The notes under the pieces were generated by a model. That model was not told the origin of the DNA. It did no database searches and worked only from the letters and a program-made list of their open reading frames with translations. This document shows, one piece after another, positions 45,861 through 58,399 of a stretch of 64,000 bases of DNA (within the stretch, counting starts at the first letter, position 1; each line of letters starts with the position of its first letter). The DNA comes from Thamnaconus septentrionalis (Eukaryota > Chordata > Actinopteri > Tetraodontiformes > Monacanthidae). The stretch covers positions 8,541,001 through 8,605,000 of the forward strand of contig CM020507.1 in the NCBI GenBank assembly GCA_009823395.1, read 5' to 3'. The translations under genes and the position numbers were made by a program.

Positions 45861-48839
45861 TCGGTCTCTATCATTTTTTTATAGCCAAGTGTGATGTGGC
45901 CAGTGTCGCCGCATTATATAAACACATTGACCACGATGTGACGCGGCACCATTAGCAGGTTCCAGTTGCTCATTTGCTTGTTAACAAAGAGGTGAGCCTC
46001 TAGTTTAGTAGTGAAAAAAATCCCATGTTAGGAAAAACAGATATATAACAGATAATTTAGACTAAGATAGACTTTATTTGTCATTAAAATTTGCATCAAA
46101 AGTAAATTATGATGCACGTTACTCCTCTCAGTGCCAGTGGCCATTAGACAGGCTTAAGCTAACGTGTCATGTTTTAATTTGTCATTTCTGCAGTGAAAAA
46201 AAAAAATGAAAATGCCCCAAATATTTGCATAAGGAGACCAAAATTAAAATCAGCTGGCACCAGTTTGTGGAAGTTTGTGTCGCACTGCACAGCCCTCATG
46301 AGGAAAACACCACATTAATCTCTTTTGTATATTCCTTTCCTTCTGTTTGCTGATGAGGTGTATTTTATGACACCCCAAGTGTGACATTCCACGTAAAGCC
46401 TCAATTACAGTTTCCCTGCCAGTTACACAATGGGGTCCACCTGAAATGAGGTTGCTGACATTTTTGCATGCCTCCAATTGTTGTTATATTTTCATTTAAT
46501 AAAGAACCTCAAAGTTGTCAAGGGTCTAAAACATTGGTGTGATCAATAAATCGGTGAGTGAGTGCCTGTTTCCAAAGGTTTAAGCGTGCATACCACTGGA
46601 GGGAAGTAAAATTACCCCTGCCAATCTTCAGCATGCGGCTGCAGCTGTCTGCGTCTGCATCTGTTTCAGAGTATAGCTGGGGCTTAAGCCAGTGTGCCTT
46701 CTAAGAGGCGTCTGCATCCCGCCAGCGGCCTCGCCGCATGCAGCGAGATGACTCCATTCCCTTCGTTTGTCCCCTGCTAATCCACGCGTGACTTAATCGC
46801 TCAGTCATGTAAGTGAATACACCTCCACCTCAGGGTAACGTCAGCGATGCGACAGGTATCGTTAACACGTCTTCCAGTGTAGCGTTATTAAGTGGGGATT
46901 TTTGAAACTTGTATAATTCTGTCACAAAGTCTTCAGACCTCCCCAAAGCGAGCAACACCTCTTCCCCCCTTGGATGTGGAAGAAAGGACCAATGAGATCC
47001 CTGTTCAGCTCTATTTTCTGGCACGTCGTGCAACTCCAGGTACTCTGCTAATTGTGGTCAATGAAGGTTCTGTCAGGCACATTGTTCAGACATTGTTGTG
47101 ACACAAACAACTAAACCGGGCTCGACTGGATGAGTTGGTCTTGACTCGGTTCCACTGGAACTCTGGAGTGGTCTGTTTGCAACGGGAACAACATGTACCT
47201 GAAGGAGACAGGTGCCTGAAAGCCACTTGTCAACAACATCTATTTTGAGACTGATGAGCCAGTTCCTGTTAACCTCTGTTCTGGTTTTGGAATGATTTTT
47301 AAGAGATTTCACAAAGAAGCAATCGCGGACCCTTCACTGCATTAGAGATTTTTTAACGTGCGCCTTGCTGATGAAACTATTCCACCTTCAAGGGTTGGTG
47401 GTGGAAAGGCCAGTCAAGCGGCACAAATGGAGCACCCTCTGGATGATGAGTGTGAGATGTTCACAGTGCAATATGTGGAACTACTTAGTATTTTCTCTTC
47501 TTCTTTTTGTCTCCGTCCTACTGGTACAGCCCACCCGCCTACCTTCACTTTTGCTCCCCCGTTCCCATCCATACAGCCTTTTTCATCCCGTCATCCCTGG
47601 TCTGGTGGTCCGTCCCTCTGGGAGGTTAAGGGGCATCTTGGGTGAGAGGGCAGTCGGCCGGTTGTGTGGGCACCGCGCTCGCCATTTCCCACAGCCAGCG
47701 TTAAACGCCGCTGAACCCTGACCCCGCCGGGACCTCGTTCTCAAAGTCTATGTGAAACCCAATTCAGGCAGCCAGACCCTATTCACGTCCAGACTTTCCA
47801 TTGGAGGAGAAAAGAATCTCACCCATCTCAATTGTGGTCAGTGCCCTCCTTTTGTCTGCCGGTCAAGCAGGGTCGGACGACCGGCCGCCACTAGCCAGGA
47901 CAAGACTTCCGAAGAGCCTATTCAGCGTGTGATTTGACCCCTTGGGTCCATTGCTGACTCACAGGGATCAAACGCTGGGAATCTCTGGGGGTTCCCTTCC
48001 GTGGGGTTTTTCATCCATTGAAATGTACCCTTTTGACAAAAATCAAAATGACAAACGATTTTTTTTGGGGTCTGGAGGTTTCCTTGATGACACAGAGTCT
48101 TAAAAAAAATCTGGACTTCCATCCAAGTCCTGGCAACAGAAGACTCCAGTTTGTGAGCCTCACCGCAGGTATGACGGGACTGCGCTCAACTCTCCGTCTC
48201 TGGCTTTGTCTGAAATGACTCGGACAAGGAACAAAGGAGAGATTTGATACAACAGTTGTAGTGTGAAACTTTTAGCGCTTTGGCTTTAGCCGGACTCTTC
48301 AGTGGACCGTGGTTGCTGTTTCCTGGTAGCAATTTAAAACGGTCTATGGCATTCCTGTTGCAAAGATAATTATCTGCAACAGAGATCTTTAGCTAAATAT
48401 AGAATAGAAACACTCCAGATTTGTATCTAGAACACCGCACATGTGAGCCGTTTCATACATTTAAGATAACGTTTTAAACTGCTGGCACAAGTTAAAACAG
48501 GCTGAAAACAACTCCTAACCGCCTCCGAAGCATGTTGTGAAAATGACTCTGTTTGGGTTTTCTTTCATTCTTTTCAATGCCATAAACCACTGGGAATAAA
48601 TATGCTATGAATTTACAAAAGAGGAGAACTGACGCACGTACACAAAAAAATGCTTTGAGAAAGTATGCAAGAAAGGAAACGTAAGAGAACACGGTAACCT
48701 TGAATTTTTATACTCTGGTCCCATGGAATATGAGAATGGTGTGTGTCTCTGCAAGACAGGGCGAACATGTGCTTGTGTATACGTGCGCGTGTGCGTGCAC
48801 GCACACTCCAAATGGCTGAAATCTTTTGCAGAAGCGGAG

Positions 48840-49330
48840 CACTTTGATATTGTCGCCGGCCGGCCGTCTGTGCTGAAGCAAGGGCCTACTGCAGCTTTCA
48901 TGCTGGTCAACTGTCAGGAAAGGAGCGTGAAAGGGGGGCCCCCAGCGAGAGAGGGGGCGGAGGGGGTCTCACCAGGGGGGTCCCTGCAGAGGAGGGGGAA
49001 ACTTGTAACGGACCTCCTGGGCTTTGAGGGCCCTCTGTGTGGGCCGCTACAAGGCAAGGCGGCCCCTTTCACAAGGGGAGCAGAGCGAGGGCGGGTGGGC
49101 TTAAATGGAAGACGCCGGCGCGTTGGCCCCTGCAGCAGGGAGCGCGGGCAGGACGCCAGCTTCACCCGTTCCAGTCCCACGGACCAGATGTTCCATGTCA
49201 GTGAGATTTTGGCGTAAAATAAATTGAGTTACTGTACGTCCACAGCAGTGCGAGGCAAACGGGAGGGGAGCCCTTTTCACCCGCGCCAGATAAATCCCAG
49301 ACATTGTGCCCTCGCGGGCTCCTCTATGTG
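48840..49330. other. GC-rich block in the large intron
   Basis: This block is rich in G/C and CpG compared with its flanks: GGGGGGGCCCCC-like runs, GGGGGCGGAGGGGG, GCCGGCCGGCC and GACGCCGGCGCG. One frame stays open for 164 codons across it (48723-49217) but has no recognisable domain and is low in complexity. It is a candidate regulatory island, not a gene. Confidence 0.35.
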
Positions 49331-52300
49331 TTAACCCGGTCAGGCCCTCAGCTACCGGAACGACAGACATCACGACGGATGTTTTCCTTCACCTTTGGCC
49401 CTCGAACTCCACACCGACAACAGAAATACTCAAAGACTGTAACATGGCCGGCTTTATGACCCCCACGATCCTTGAACTCTCAATCCAAAGATACACGCCG
49501 TCTGAGGTGTGACGGTATGCCGGACATGGAGGGCGACTGACGGCGTCGGGTTTAATAATCCAGGTGAGAGCAGCCGGTGTTTGTAGAAGCCATCTGATCT
49601 GCTATGAAAACAGATGCCTCCACGCTACTGAAAGGGTCGTGAAAAATGTTCCCCGCGCAGTTCTGCTTAGATTTACAGTGCCTCCGAGGAGCGCTCTGAT
49701 CTGGCAGTGGTCAGCCGAATTCAAAAAGAGGCGTTCACTTTGAACCTGCTCTAAACGGAGCCTGTGGGACAGCCGCCGTTCCACACCAGTGCAGCAGGGC
49801 AGTAAATCTCGCGGCATCTCAAGTTTTTGCCCTACGACATGGGGACTTCATCCCAAATTTGTTGCCTGCTGAATCCCCCGACCGGCCCGCGCTGCTGTGG
49901 CCCGGCTCCAAGGTGGCCTCAACGCTGTTACGTGCTGGCTGGCTTGGATTGTTTCCACAGCAAATGGAAATTTTCAATCGAAAGTCCACATCTCTCTGTC
50001 TTTCTCCTTTTCTCTCCCTTTGTGCTCAGACTGGAGGCTTGACATGTCGTATTCCTCTGTCTCATTATGTATTAGTTTCTAAGCCCTTTTAAGCCCACAA
50101 GTGTTTTTCTGCATCTACCTCACATTCTGCCAAAGATGCATTATGTAATATGCCTCAGATAGAAACACAAATCTGATATCAATTATTACACTTGCTGTAT
50201 TTTTGTCTTCAAAGAACCTCATGGGTTAGACTGTCCAAAGTCCTTGATTCATGTAATCAGGAGACAAAAGTAGAAGTGTTATGTGCCTCAACTCCAGATA
50301 ATACTTTCACTTAAGAGGTGATCATGTCGTTATCTACCTTGGGTAAGACTTGCGGGCACTAATCCCCTCACTTGGAAAACCATGGATCCATCGCCCAAGG
50401 TGTCGCGGCCCTGCTTAAACAGGCTATGGGCTTTATTTGCCGGCCGGTGGGCTGTTTAATCTGACACCTTTCACAGTTTGCGGTGCAATGTTTGTTTTTT
50501 CAAAGGCTACCCTAGTGTTCCTCTCCCGGGGACCTCAGGGCTTTCTCGTGTCTTTAAGGCCTTTTAGGTGAGCCGGAAAAAGCAAACAAAGCCATATCTA
50601 TTATATGGTAAATGGATCTCGTGTTACCCTCCCATTTCAATGCCGCCGCCAGTGGTGGGCTACTCTCCAAGTGACTGATATTTTCACAGGGGCCGACATG
50701 TCAAGGGATGGTATAATTGATTGTCTTGGATATTTGAGTATGCCACTTTCCCCTAGTTCAGCGCCCCCCTAATGCTTCCTTCTCCAGTTGTGTAGCTTAC
50801 TCCTGCGGTGAGGTTCTGACACGATAGTAAGCCAAGATAGACGTGGTCATGGATGGATTAGGTTGAGGACATCATAGATCTTCGCCCGCAGGGCTTGAAC
50901 CCCTTATTTTGATGCCACTCTTTTGATTTATTCTTGTGACTTACCTCAATACCTGAATATTTAAAGCATGTTTGTGTAATTATTAACAGCTATCTGCTTT
51001 CGTCACTATAAGTCATCTGTTGTGTACAAGCTCTAACAGAGCCTTTGAACAATGGAGGCTGTTTCTGTTGAAAATTGATCCCGACCAAAGTTAATCCAAA
51101 TGAAAACCTCAAGGCTGGAATCACTGGATCTCCAATTAGTTTATTGAGTAAAGCAGCCCATGTTCCAGAGAGGAGTTCTGATCGTAGCCTGCAGGACCGC
51201 AGCATTTGAAGGATAATAGAGCTATTTAAGCCAGTCTTCTTATCGGCCTCTCCTCGTGTTCTGACCCTTTTCCAAGACGTAGCTCAAAGGCAAACTCTTC
51301 TCGAGTGAACATTTCCTGTTCCGCCTTGGATGATTCTATTACTCAGACAGGAAGAGATCAGTCCGCTCGCTTGATATTATTGAATTTAGATTTGATATTT
51401 GTCTCAGACGTCTGTAACCTAAGAAAAGAGTGAGTCAGTTTTTTTTGGTTTTGTTTTTTTTTTTTTTTAAAAAAAAAGGAGAACTTGCCTTAAATGAGTA
51501 ACAGAGATTTATCACTTTTAACCTTCTTGTAGATACTGATATATTTTATTTTATAACACTTTTTTACCAGTATGACTAAGTTTTGACTCCAGCATCTCGG
51601 ACAACAATTCCAAGTTAGTTGAAAATATCCATCTGTTAAAACTGTCTGTAAAAACTACAACACAACTGTTTATCTTTATTATTAAATAAATAATTGAAAA
51701 AAATAGTGGTAAAAATTGTAGACCAAACTTAACCAACCACATTTACCCCTGGAGGCTGGAGGCATCATCATGCACGTCCACGATCAGACCTTGGCCCCGG
51801 GGTCTCTTTTTTTTTTTTGCCTCTGTCTGCCTCCCCAGTGTGTTTGGTTGGTCAGGAGGCCAGAGCAGGGCTCTGCTGGTCGTAGACAGCTGCCAAAGCT
51901 GTTTTTATTCTACCAGGATATCCTCTTGACTCGACACAATGCCAACAGTGACCGTCCCGTGTAGTAATCTGGTAAAGGTCAGGGAGCAGCTGGGTGCACG
52001 TGCCATGCATGCTCGTCCACTGTCTCAGAGAGCCGGAGGTTGGCTTGCCACGGTTGGAGCTTAGGGGACTATTTGCGGAGGCGCTTCTTACGTTAATGGC
52101 CCGCAAACTGTCGCAGAGAGCTCTGATTGTTTGCATTTTAGTGTTTCGAGCAAACTTGTCAACGTAAAGATAATGTGGAAGTAAACATTTCATCAAATCA
52201 TTGCATCAAATGACTTGAGCATGACAAGGGTTTTTTTGAGTTTATTGATTTTTCATTTGTATGTATCTAAAATCTATTTTTCTATAAATTGTCCTTAGGC

Positions 52301-54139
52301 CCAAGGTGTACTTACTGTACAAATGCATGTACAAATGATGTGCACTATTGAACATGATTTAAGGGCAGAGTTAGTGATGACTATGCCATTTGTGGTGCAA
52401 CGGTGTTAGCACGCTAGCTAGCTCACATGCTCCCAGCTACAACGGCATGTTTTCATCAGGCATTAATGCTGTAGTGCGCATTTTAAGTGCTTTTATTTGC
52501 CATTCCTGTCTTGTCTTTACCATCTGTTTGTAGCGACTGACTGCAAATTGCCAGAGTGCAATTAGGGACAAACTGGATTGAAAATACTGTGCTACAGAGT
52601 GCGCAAACCGAAGGAATATATACAATGTAGGCCTTAGCTATTGTTGAATCCTACCATTCAAATGCTCCTGGAAAAGCCAAGCATTAAGAAATATTTTCTT
52701 TCAATATTCCTAGATTGCAATGCCGCAATGCCAAGTGCACTACTTTTTTTCTGTCATGAATTTTCACTATTTTAATCCTCTATTTCAACTTCAAAAACTG
52801 AGGGTAAAAGACCCATAGAAAAAAAGGTAGTGCATCTTTTATGAAATGCTGTGATACTGAAATTAATGAATTAATTAAACTGAACCTGCACCATGCGGCC
52901 AGTTTCAGTCTTTGCACTGTCTTGGCTTTAAATGACGCCGCGACTCCTTACTCCTCCTCGCTGCTCTTCATGGAAAACTCTGCCGTCCCGACCGGCATTG
53001 TTCTGCGACCAGGGAACTCGCCGTGGCTCAACATGTTTGGATTCCAGCAGCATCAGTACAGTTGACTCAGACACAGGTGATTAAGATTTTTTGACACCCT
53101 TATGCACATTTAAGCCGCTTTCTCCCATGCACCAGGCGAGGCCCCCGGTCTGTATGACCTAGAAGGAGCTAGACTGGGTGACCCAGTGGTCATCCTAGGA
53201 GCCATCTGGCAACCCACGTCTAGCATGGCTTACTCTTCCCACTGCCTCACGCAATTCCTTAAGCAAGCATAAGTGTGCTTAGGAGGACTTAATCTCAGAG
53301 AAAACTGGTCTGTGCCACGCTGCCGACTGCCAATGTGGATGCACCCGGCTTTTCATGGGTCACGGGGTTCCTTCTGTCATGTAACACCGAGACAGACAGT
53401 TTGGCAGTGATCCGTGTCTGGTTGTCGGACAACCCCGTTTCTTGAAAAGTTGGAGCAGCGTGCTGGGGAAGAGGGAAAATAGAAAAGACCCAAGAAGCAC
53501 TGGCTAAATGCAATAGAACATAAACTGCTATTTTGAGATTTGAATGCCCCTTTTTCCTATTTTTGCTTGATAAAACTTCTACGGGTCAGAAGTCTGCACT
53601 CTTGCAATATTCTGTGTCACGATCGTTGGTAAAACAGCTGAGAAATATTGAAGAAACCAACATGCTCCTCAAAAAGACACAGTGTCAATGACAGATGTGG
53701 TTTTACAAACCTGAGTGAACCTTGCAGCACCAACTGGGACACAAAGCATGTCAGCCTTTAATTCTGCACCGACACTGTCTGTAGCCTGCAGAACATAATG
53801 TGTTCAATCCTTTTTGGGGAGAGCAAAAGGCTTTTTTTGTGCATTTTGTGTCACTGGGTGTTACCTGAAGCTGCACCACAGAAATCTGCAGTGTTTCAGT
53901 TTTCACGTGGCTGAGGAATAAAACTGCATTTCACAGTGTGAATTAATCATCTTAGAATGCAGATGACATTTTTCTGCAGCTCCTTTTCAGACTTTTTTTT
54001 TTGGTTTCAATACATTCTTTGCAAAGTTAAAGTTTTGTCTTTGGTTTTGCCTTTGCACCATCATTGGTGCCTTTTTTTTTTTCAAGACATGGTGTCCCTG
54101 AAATGTTTTTGGGACCTCCAGCTTGATTAGAATCTTTGT

Positions 54140-54749
54140 GAATAAAACATGGCCTGTCGGAGCGCATACCAAGTGGCTATTGGGGGTAAAGGCGCCTTTC
54201 GGCGGTATTCCGGCCCACCAGCCCGCCCGCGCGACTGTAAATCTACACTGAAAACTCGACGAGCCATCTGGTATCAGACAACTGATCTGTCCGATGACAC
54301 GAGGCATTTGCGACACCGTGAGGGACGGAGGGGGGGGGGGAGAAAAAAAAAAGTCCCTGGGTGTGTTCGTCGGCCGGAGGGGAAGTGAGAGGGGCTCGGA
54401 GCCTGTCTGCACTTGCACAGAGGTCACTGCTGGCCTTTTGACTGTCTGCCAGTGCAGGGGCCACAGTCTTCCAGAAGAGGGCCAGCAGCAGCAGCAGCAG
54501 CCGAGCCAGCCAGCCAGCCAGCCAGCCAGCCAGAGGGGCAGCCAGCCGCATCGTCTGCAGTCTAGGTCCCGGGCTAGAGCCCTGGACCGGGGCGGCTCGA
54601 GTTACCCAGACAGATTTGTTAACACTGTTTGGGTCCGCTCGGCTTTCCTCGCCGGGCCTCCGAGCCAAACTCGGCCGAGGTGACTTAATCTGTCATTAAA
54701 CTCACATTACACCCGGACAGAGACTCAGCTCAGCGGCAGGGACGGCACA

Positions 54750-54803
<54 letters not shown>

Positions 54804-55350
54804 CGACCCCCCTCCCCCACCACCACCACCACCACTCCCCCCCACCCCCCTTCGCTTGGCATGGCTGGCTGGACCTGAGCAGACACAAAGAGTAACCCTC
54901 CTCCCGCCCCCATCCACTCCTCCTCCTCCTCCTCCTCCTCCTCCTCCCCCGCCCTCCGCGCTCTTCATGCCACACACCATGGCACAGCTAGACAAGCCCA
55001 GCGCGTTCTAGACAAAAAAAAATAAAGCGGATCTGACTTGGAAGCAGGAGAGTCTGCGGCACCTGTGCGGATTCTGGCGGCGTGTCGTCGAGCGGCCGTT
55101 GTTGGTGTTTTTTTTTTTTGTTTTTTCTGTCTCAGTTCGTTGTCAGAAATGAAAGAGGAGAGGGATCATAACCAATGGCATGATGTCATGTCACGCGTGC
55201 CCCCCACCACCACCACCACAGCGCCGCCGTCACGTCTGCCAGTTACTGTCGTCCCCCTCCAGGCGGCGACCTCGTTTCTTCTTGACGTTTATTTCGGCTC
55301 AGACGTTACTCCTCATTATTTTGCTCTCAAATGTCCCGTATTCACGGCCA
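54140..55350. promoter_or_regulatory. CpG-rich block with multiple simple repeats, candidate regulatory island
   Basis: The block contains a (CCAG)n tract at 54505-54536, CGGGCTAGAGCCC and GGACCGGGGCGGCTCGAG, a (CT)n tract at 54751-54804, CACCACC and (CCT)n tracts, and CpG-bearing sequence up to about 55230. At 54979 an ATG with a good ACCATGG context opens only a 10-codon frame (MAQLDKPSAF). It looks like a CpG-island promoter or 5' UTR. No linked coding exon is recognisable before the ARL15 terminal exon at 57520. Confidence 0.35.
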
Positions 55351-55535
55351 TCATTTAGTTATCCCAGCAGGGCATCCTCTCAAAGAAAAATGTAAAAAGG
55401 AAAGTTAAAAAAAAATTTGCATTACTGTTTATTTAGCCCCCTGTTTATGCCTCCGGTAAAACAAAACAAAAAAAAGAGAAAGATCAGTTTTTAAAGCGGG
55501 AAGCTGTGTTGGACCTTCGACCAAAACAAAGGCGG

Positions 55536-55625
55536 CTCTGAGGCGCCCTCAGAGGGAGGAACAGACACCGGCCGCTGGTGATGTCACTGTCCTGGGGGAG
55601 GTATCGGTGCCCTTTGTGACATCAC
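55536..55625. promoter_or_regulatory. cluster of short palindromes with CRE-like words
   Basis: CTCTGAGG at 55536-55543 and CCTCAGAG at 55547-55554 form a perfect 8-bp hairpin with a CGC loop. GTGATGTCAC at 55578-55587 and GTGACATCAC at 55616-55625 are exact inverted copies containing TGATGTCA, which is one base from the CREB/ATF site TGACGTCA. The dense symmetry suggests a regulatory module. Confidence 0.35.
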
Positions 55626-55973
55626 TAATGCCGATCTCCATGACTAAATGGTGGAGCAGGGGAGAAAAAGGGAAAGGATGGGCTTTCAGCAGGGCTCACT
55701 GATGAGCCACAGACTCAATATTGGAAGAAAACATTCAGAAGTGCATAAATTATTATTAATACTATTATCATTATTATTATTATTATCATTAATAACAGTA
55801 CTATTAATTTCCTCTTGCTTGAAGTCATGACTGCCAGCTAATTTTCACCAGCAAGACGACATATTGAGTCCCACTCAGTGACTGCAGATTGAATCAGTGA
55901 CTGTCTCTGCCGTTTTGTTTTGAGTTTCTCCTGTAATCTGCTGACAGCTCCCATCGTCCCCGTAAATTCCTGG

Positions 55974-56029
55974 CTGTCTGTCTGTCTGTCAGCCAGTCAG
56001 ACAGACAGTCAGACAGACAGACAGACAGG
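55974..56029. repeat. self-complementary (CTGT)n ... (CAGA)n tract
   Basis: GGCTGTCTGTCTGTCTGTC is followed directly by AGCCAGTCAGACAGACAG and more CAGACAGA units, so the first half pairs with the second. It is a cruciform-prone tetranucleotide repeat. Confidence 0.9.
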
Positions 56030-56917
56030 AGGAGATGGTCGAACTGGAAGCGCTCGCGTCTCTTCCGCCGCTCTCGGCTGCAAAGTGTCGGCGGCCCCGA
56101 CAACCTGCAGCGTCTCCAGTGGAGGTCTAAGACGTCGTTTCCCTCCCAGATTTGTTTTTTATGTAACAGCTGGTTCTGCTTCTCTCCTCAACGTCGGCAC
56201 CCCCTCGCCCCCACAACTGCCGCCCCCTTCCTCCACCACCTCCACCGCCGCCGCCACCACCAGCTGCTCGAAAACCAGCGCATGAACTTTAGGATCGGCT
56301 GTCACGGCATCGCGGTGCCGAGCCGGCGAGCCGCAGCCTTTTGGCAGATTAGTAGGCTGTGATTTGATTTAGTTTCATTATATTTCATCTTGTTTTTTGG
56401 GGCGGTTTTTATTTATCGCCTCTTCCAAAACCCTGAAAACAATCGTTCGCTTGGACGTTGCCACGGCTGCGCCTTCATGTATTTGTGAGTGATTATGTGA
56501 AGAAAACACACGCATGGAAAACTAATTGAGGGCCTGGGTGGGATGATACGCAGAACTCTCACTTTTTCTTTTCTTTTTCTTTTTTTTTTTGTTCCTGGTA
56601 ATGTTCTTTCTTGGCCTGAGCGGAGCTGAGTGTTTTCTCCGCAAGGCAGCAGTAAAACAGAGGCTCGGCCCAAAGTACTAACCCATCACCACTTTCACTG
56701 TTTGTTAGTTTACTAACTGCCTGAACCCCGTAAATAATTTATGAGTTGTTGTTGTTGTTGTTAGGATGCTGATGTACAGATTCTAAATTGCAAACAGGCC
56801 TTAGACAGACAGATGGACGGACTGACGGATGTAGATGTAGATGTAAATGTGGATGATGTGTCCAGTCTTGAGAAAACAAAAGACGAGCTTTGTTTTTTAG
56901 CTTTTTTTTTTCTCCCA

Positions 56918-57251
56918 CATACACTAGCAGTCAAGAGTTTGGACGCTTTCTACAATGCAAATAGATACTGAAGACATCAAATATATAAGCAAGATATACG
57001 TTATTATGCAGCAAAGAAAAACACGTTAAATAACTAAATATGCTTTTCATGAAAGGTGGATATTTTGAAGAATTTCAATATCAAAGGCGTTTGAGTTATT
57101 TTACAATTTCATTGTTTCCTACATAATTCCATGTTTTTTCATACGTAGTTTTGATGCCTTCAGTGGGAAACTGCAATGCCAACAGTCATGAGAATGAAAG
57201 AAAAGACATTAGATTGAAAGGGTGTGTCCAAACTTTGACTGGTTGTGTATG
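56918..57251. mobile_element. Tc1/mariner-like MITE
   Basis: The element begins CATACACTAGCAGTCAAGAG and ends GTCCAAACTTTGACTGGTTG followed by TGTATG. The ends are inverted copies over about 27 bases with a few mismatches, and TA occurs at the outer boundary as expected for Tc1-type insertion. The GTCCAAACTTTTGACTGGT signature is common at the ends of fish Tc1-like elements. The 330-base length and the absence of any transposase frame mark it as non-autonomous. It sits about 270 bases upstream of the ARL15 terminal coding exon. Confidence 0.7.
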
Positions 57252-57519
57252 TTTGTAAATGATTAAAAGGAAACGTATTGACAATAATCCTCAATAATGC
57301 AAAATATAAACAAAGAAGGCCGTCAGTGCAGACACCACTAACCTGACCATGGCAGCGCAGAGGAATAAAAGAAAAATAAACATTTTAGTTAATAACTAAT
57401 GTTGGAAAATGTTAAAATACGGACCAACTTCGCTCCATCTGTATTTTAACCAATAAAAAATGCAAATGAACCGGATTAACTTCTTTTTTTTTTTTTTATT
57501 TGTTTGCCTCCTCCGGCAG

Positions 57520-57675
57520 GTCAAGAAGTACTTTGAGCTGGAGCCGCTGGCTCGGGGGAAGCGCTGGATCCTGGAGGGCAGCAGCACCGACAACATGGAG
57601 GCGGTGAAGGAGGTGTTTGGTCACTTCATCAGCCTGCTGGAGGACAAAGACACAGAGCCTGCAGGCCGGATATGA
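57520..57675 (+). CDS. ARL15: ARL15 terminal coding exon
   Basis: A 156-base exon in phase 0: 51 codons plus TGA. It follows a strong polypyrimidine tract and CTCCTCCGGCAG acceptor. It begins VKKYFELEPLARGKRWIL, continues with EGSSTDNMEAVKEVFGHF, and ends in ISLLEDKDTEPAGRI. The KKYFELEPLARGKRWIL segment is nearly identical to vertebrate ARL15. EGSS occupies the G5 position (SAx/CAT in ARFs), and the final helix and short tail are the least conserved part. Adding about 16 residues for the missing first exon gives about 205 residues, in line with the usual 204. A CTG-repeat tract starts at the very next base after the stop. Confidence 0.95.
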   Translation, partial: VKKYFELEPLARGKRWILEGSSTDNMEAVKEVFGHFISLLEDKDTEPAGRI

Positions 57676-57699
57676 CTGCTGCTGCTGCTGCTGCTGCTG
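57676..57699 (+). repeat. (CTG)8 immediately after the ARL15 stop codon
   Basis: Eight perfect CTG triplets begin at the base after TGA (57673-57675), placing a CTG repeat at the very start of the 3' UTR. Confidence 0.97.
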
Positions 57700-58399
57700 C
57701 CAGTGCTGCGAGACATTAGCGGCATGACCACGAAGATGTGCCCGAACCTGCTGGTGGCCTGAACACACCTACACACACACACAAACACACACACTTGATC
57801 AACAGACGTTAAACACCGCCCCTCCTCCAACACCAATAACTAAACGAAGATATAGCCTCGCTGTTTGTGAAATGTAAAGTGTCATAGTATCGCACCTTTT
57901 TTATTGGGAAATTAGAGGACGGTCGCTGCGGCCCGGGCGGAGCAGAGCGGGCCGGCGCCGGGTTCCAACCCGGACGAGCCGGCCGCCGAACTCTGGAACT
58001 TTTTCGCCACAAACGGAAAGCGTTGTTTACTATTGTCTGTACTGTTGTGATCCGACCGTCGGCCCAGTGGGACGGTGACATTCCCGTAGTCAGCGGTGGA
58101 CGTGGACACACACTTCCTCACTCACACACACACACACACACACACACCGTCGCTGACAGTAGAGCCCCAGTCGTCGTCGTCATCGTCGTCGTCGTCGTTG
58201 TTGTGTAGATTTGTTAAACATCTCCAGTAATTGCTTTCCAGGATGTTGTGGGCTTGGACGCTGCTGCTGCTGCTGCTCCTCCCACTGAGGAGCTGCGAGG
58301 CTGTAAAGCAGCACCACTGACGTACGCTGTTACACGTGGGTTGTGTTCTGAAAAATGTCTGAAAAGTGTCGTTCTCTCCTTGGGGGTGTTGCGTACATT

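Larger units (their letters stand above)
23093..57519 (+). other. ARL15: 34.4-kb last intron of ARL15
   Basis: This intron runs from donor GTACCC after the G4 exon to acceptor CTCCTCCGGCAG before the terminal exon. No further ARL15 exon is needed, because the phases and peptide join correctly across it. It contains transposon copies at 27295 and 40687, a Myb/SANT-like remnant at 41279, a Tc1-like MITE at 56918, several microsatellites, and CpG-rich blocks at 45290-45860, 48840-49330 and 54140-55350. Long stretches such as 23,530-27,290, 27,780-40,680 and 49,340-54,130 look like unique intronic sequence with only chance reading frames. They may hold conserved enhancers that only comparative alignment could reveal. 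Confidence 0.85.
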
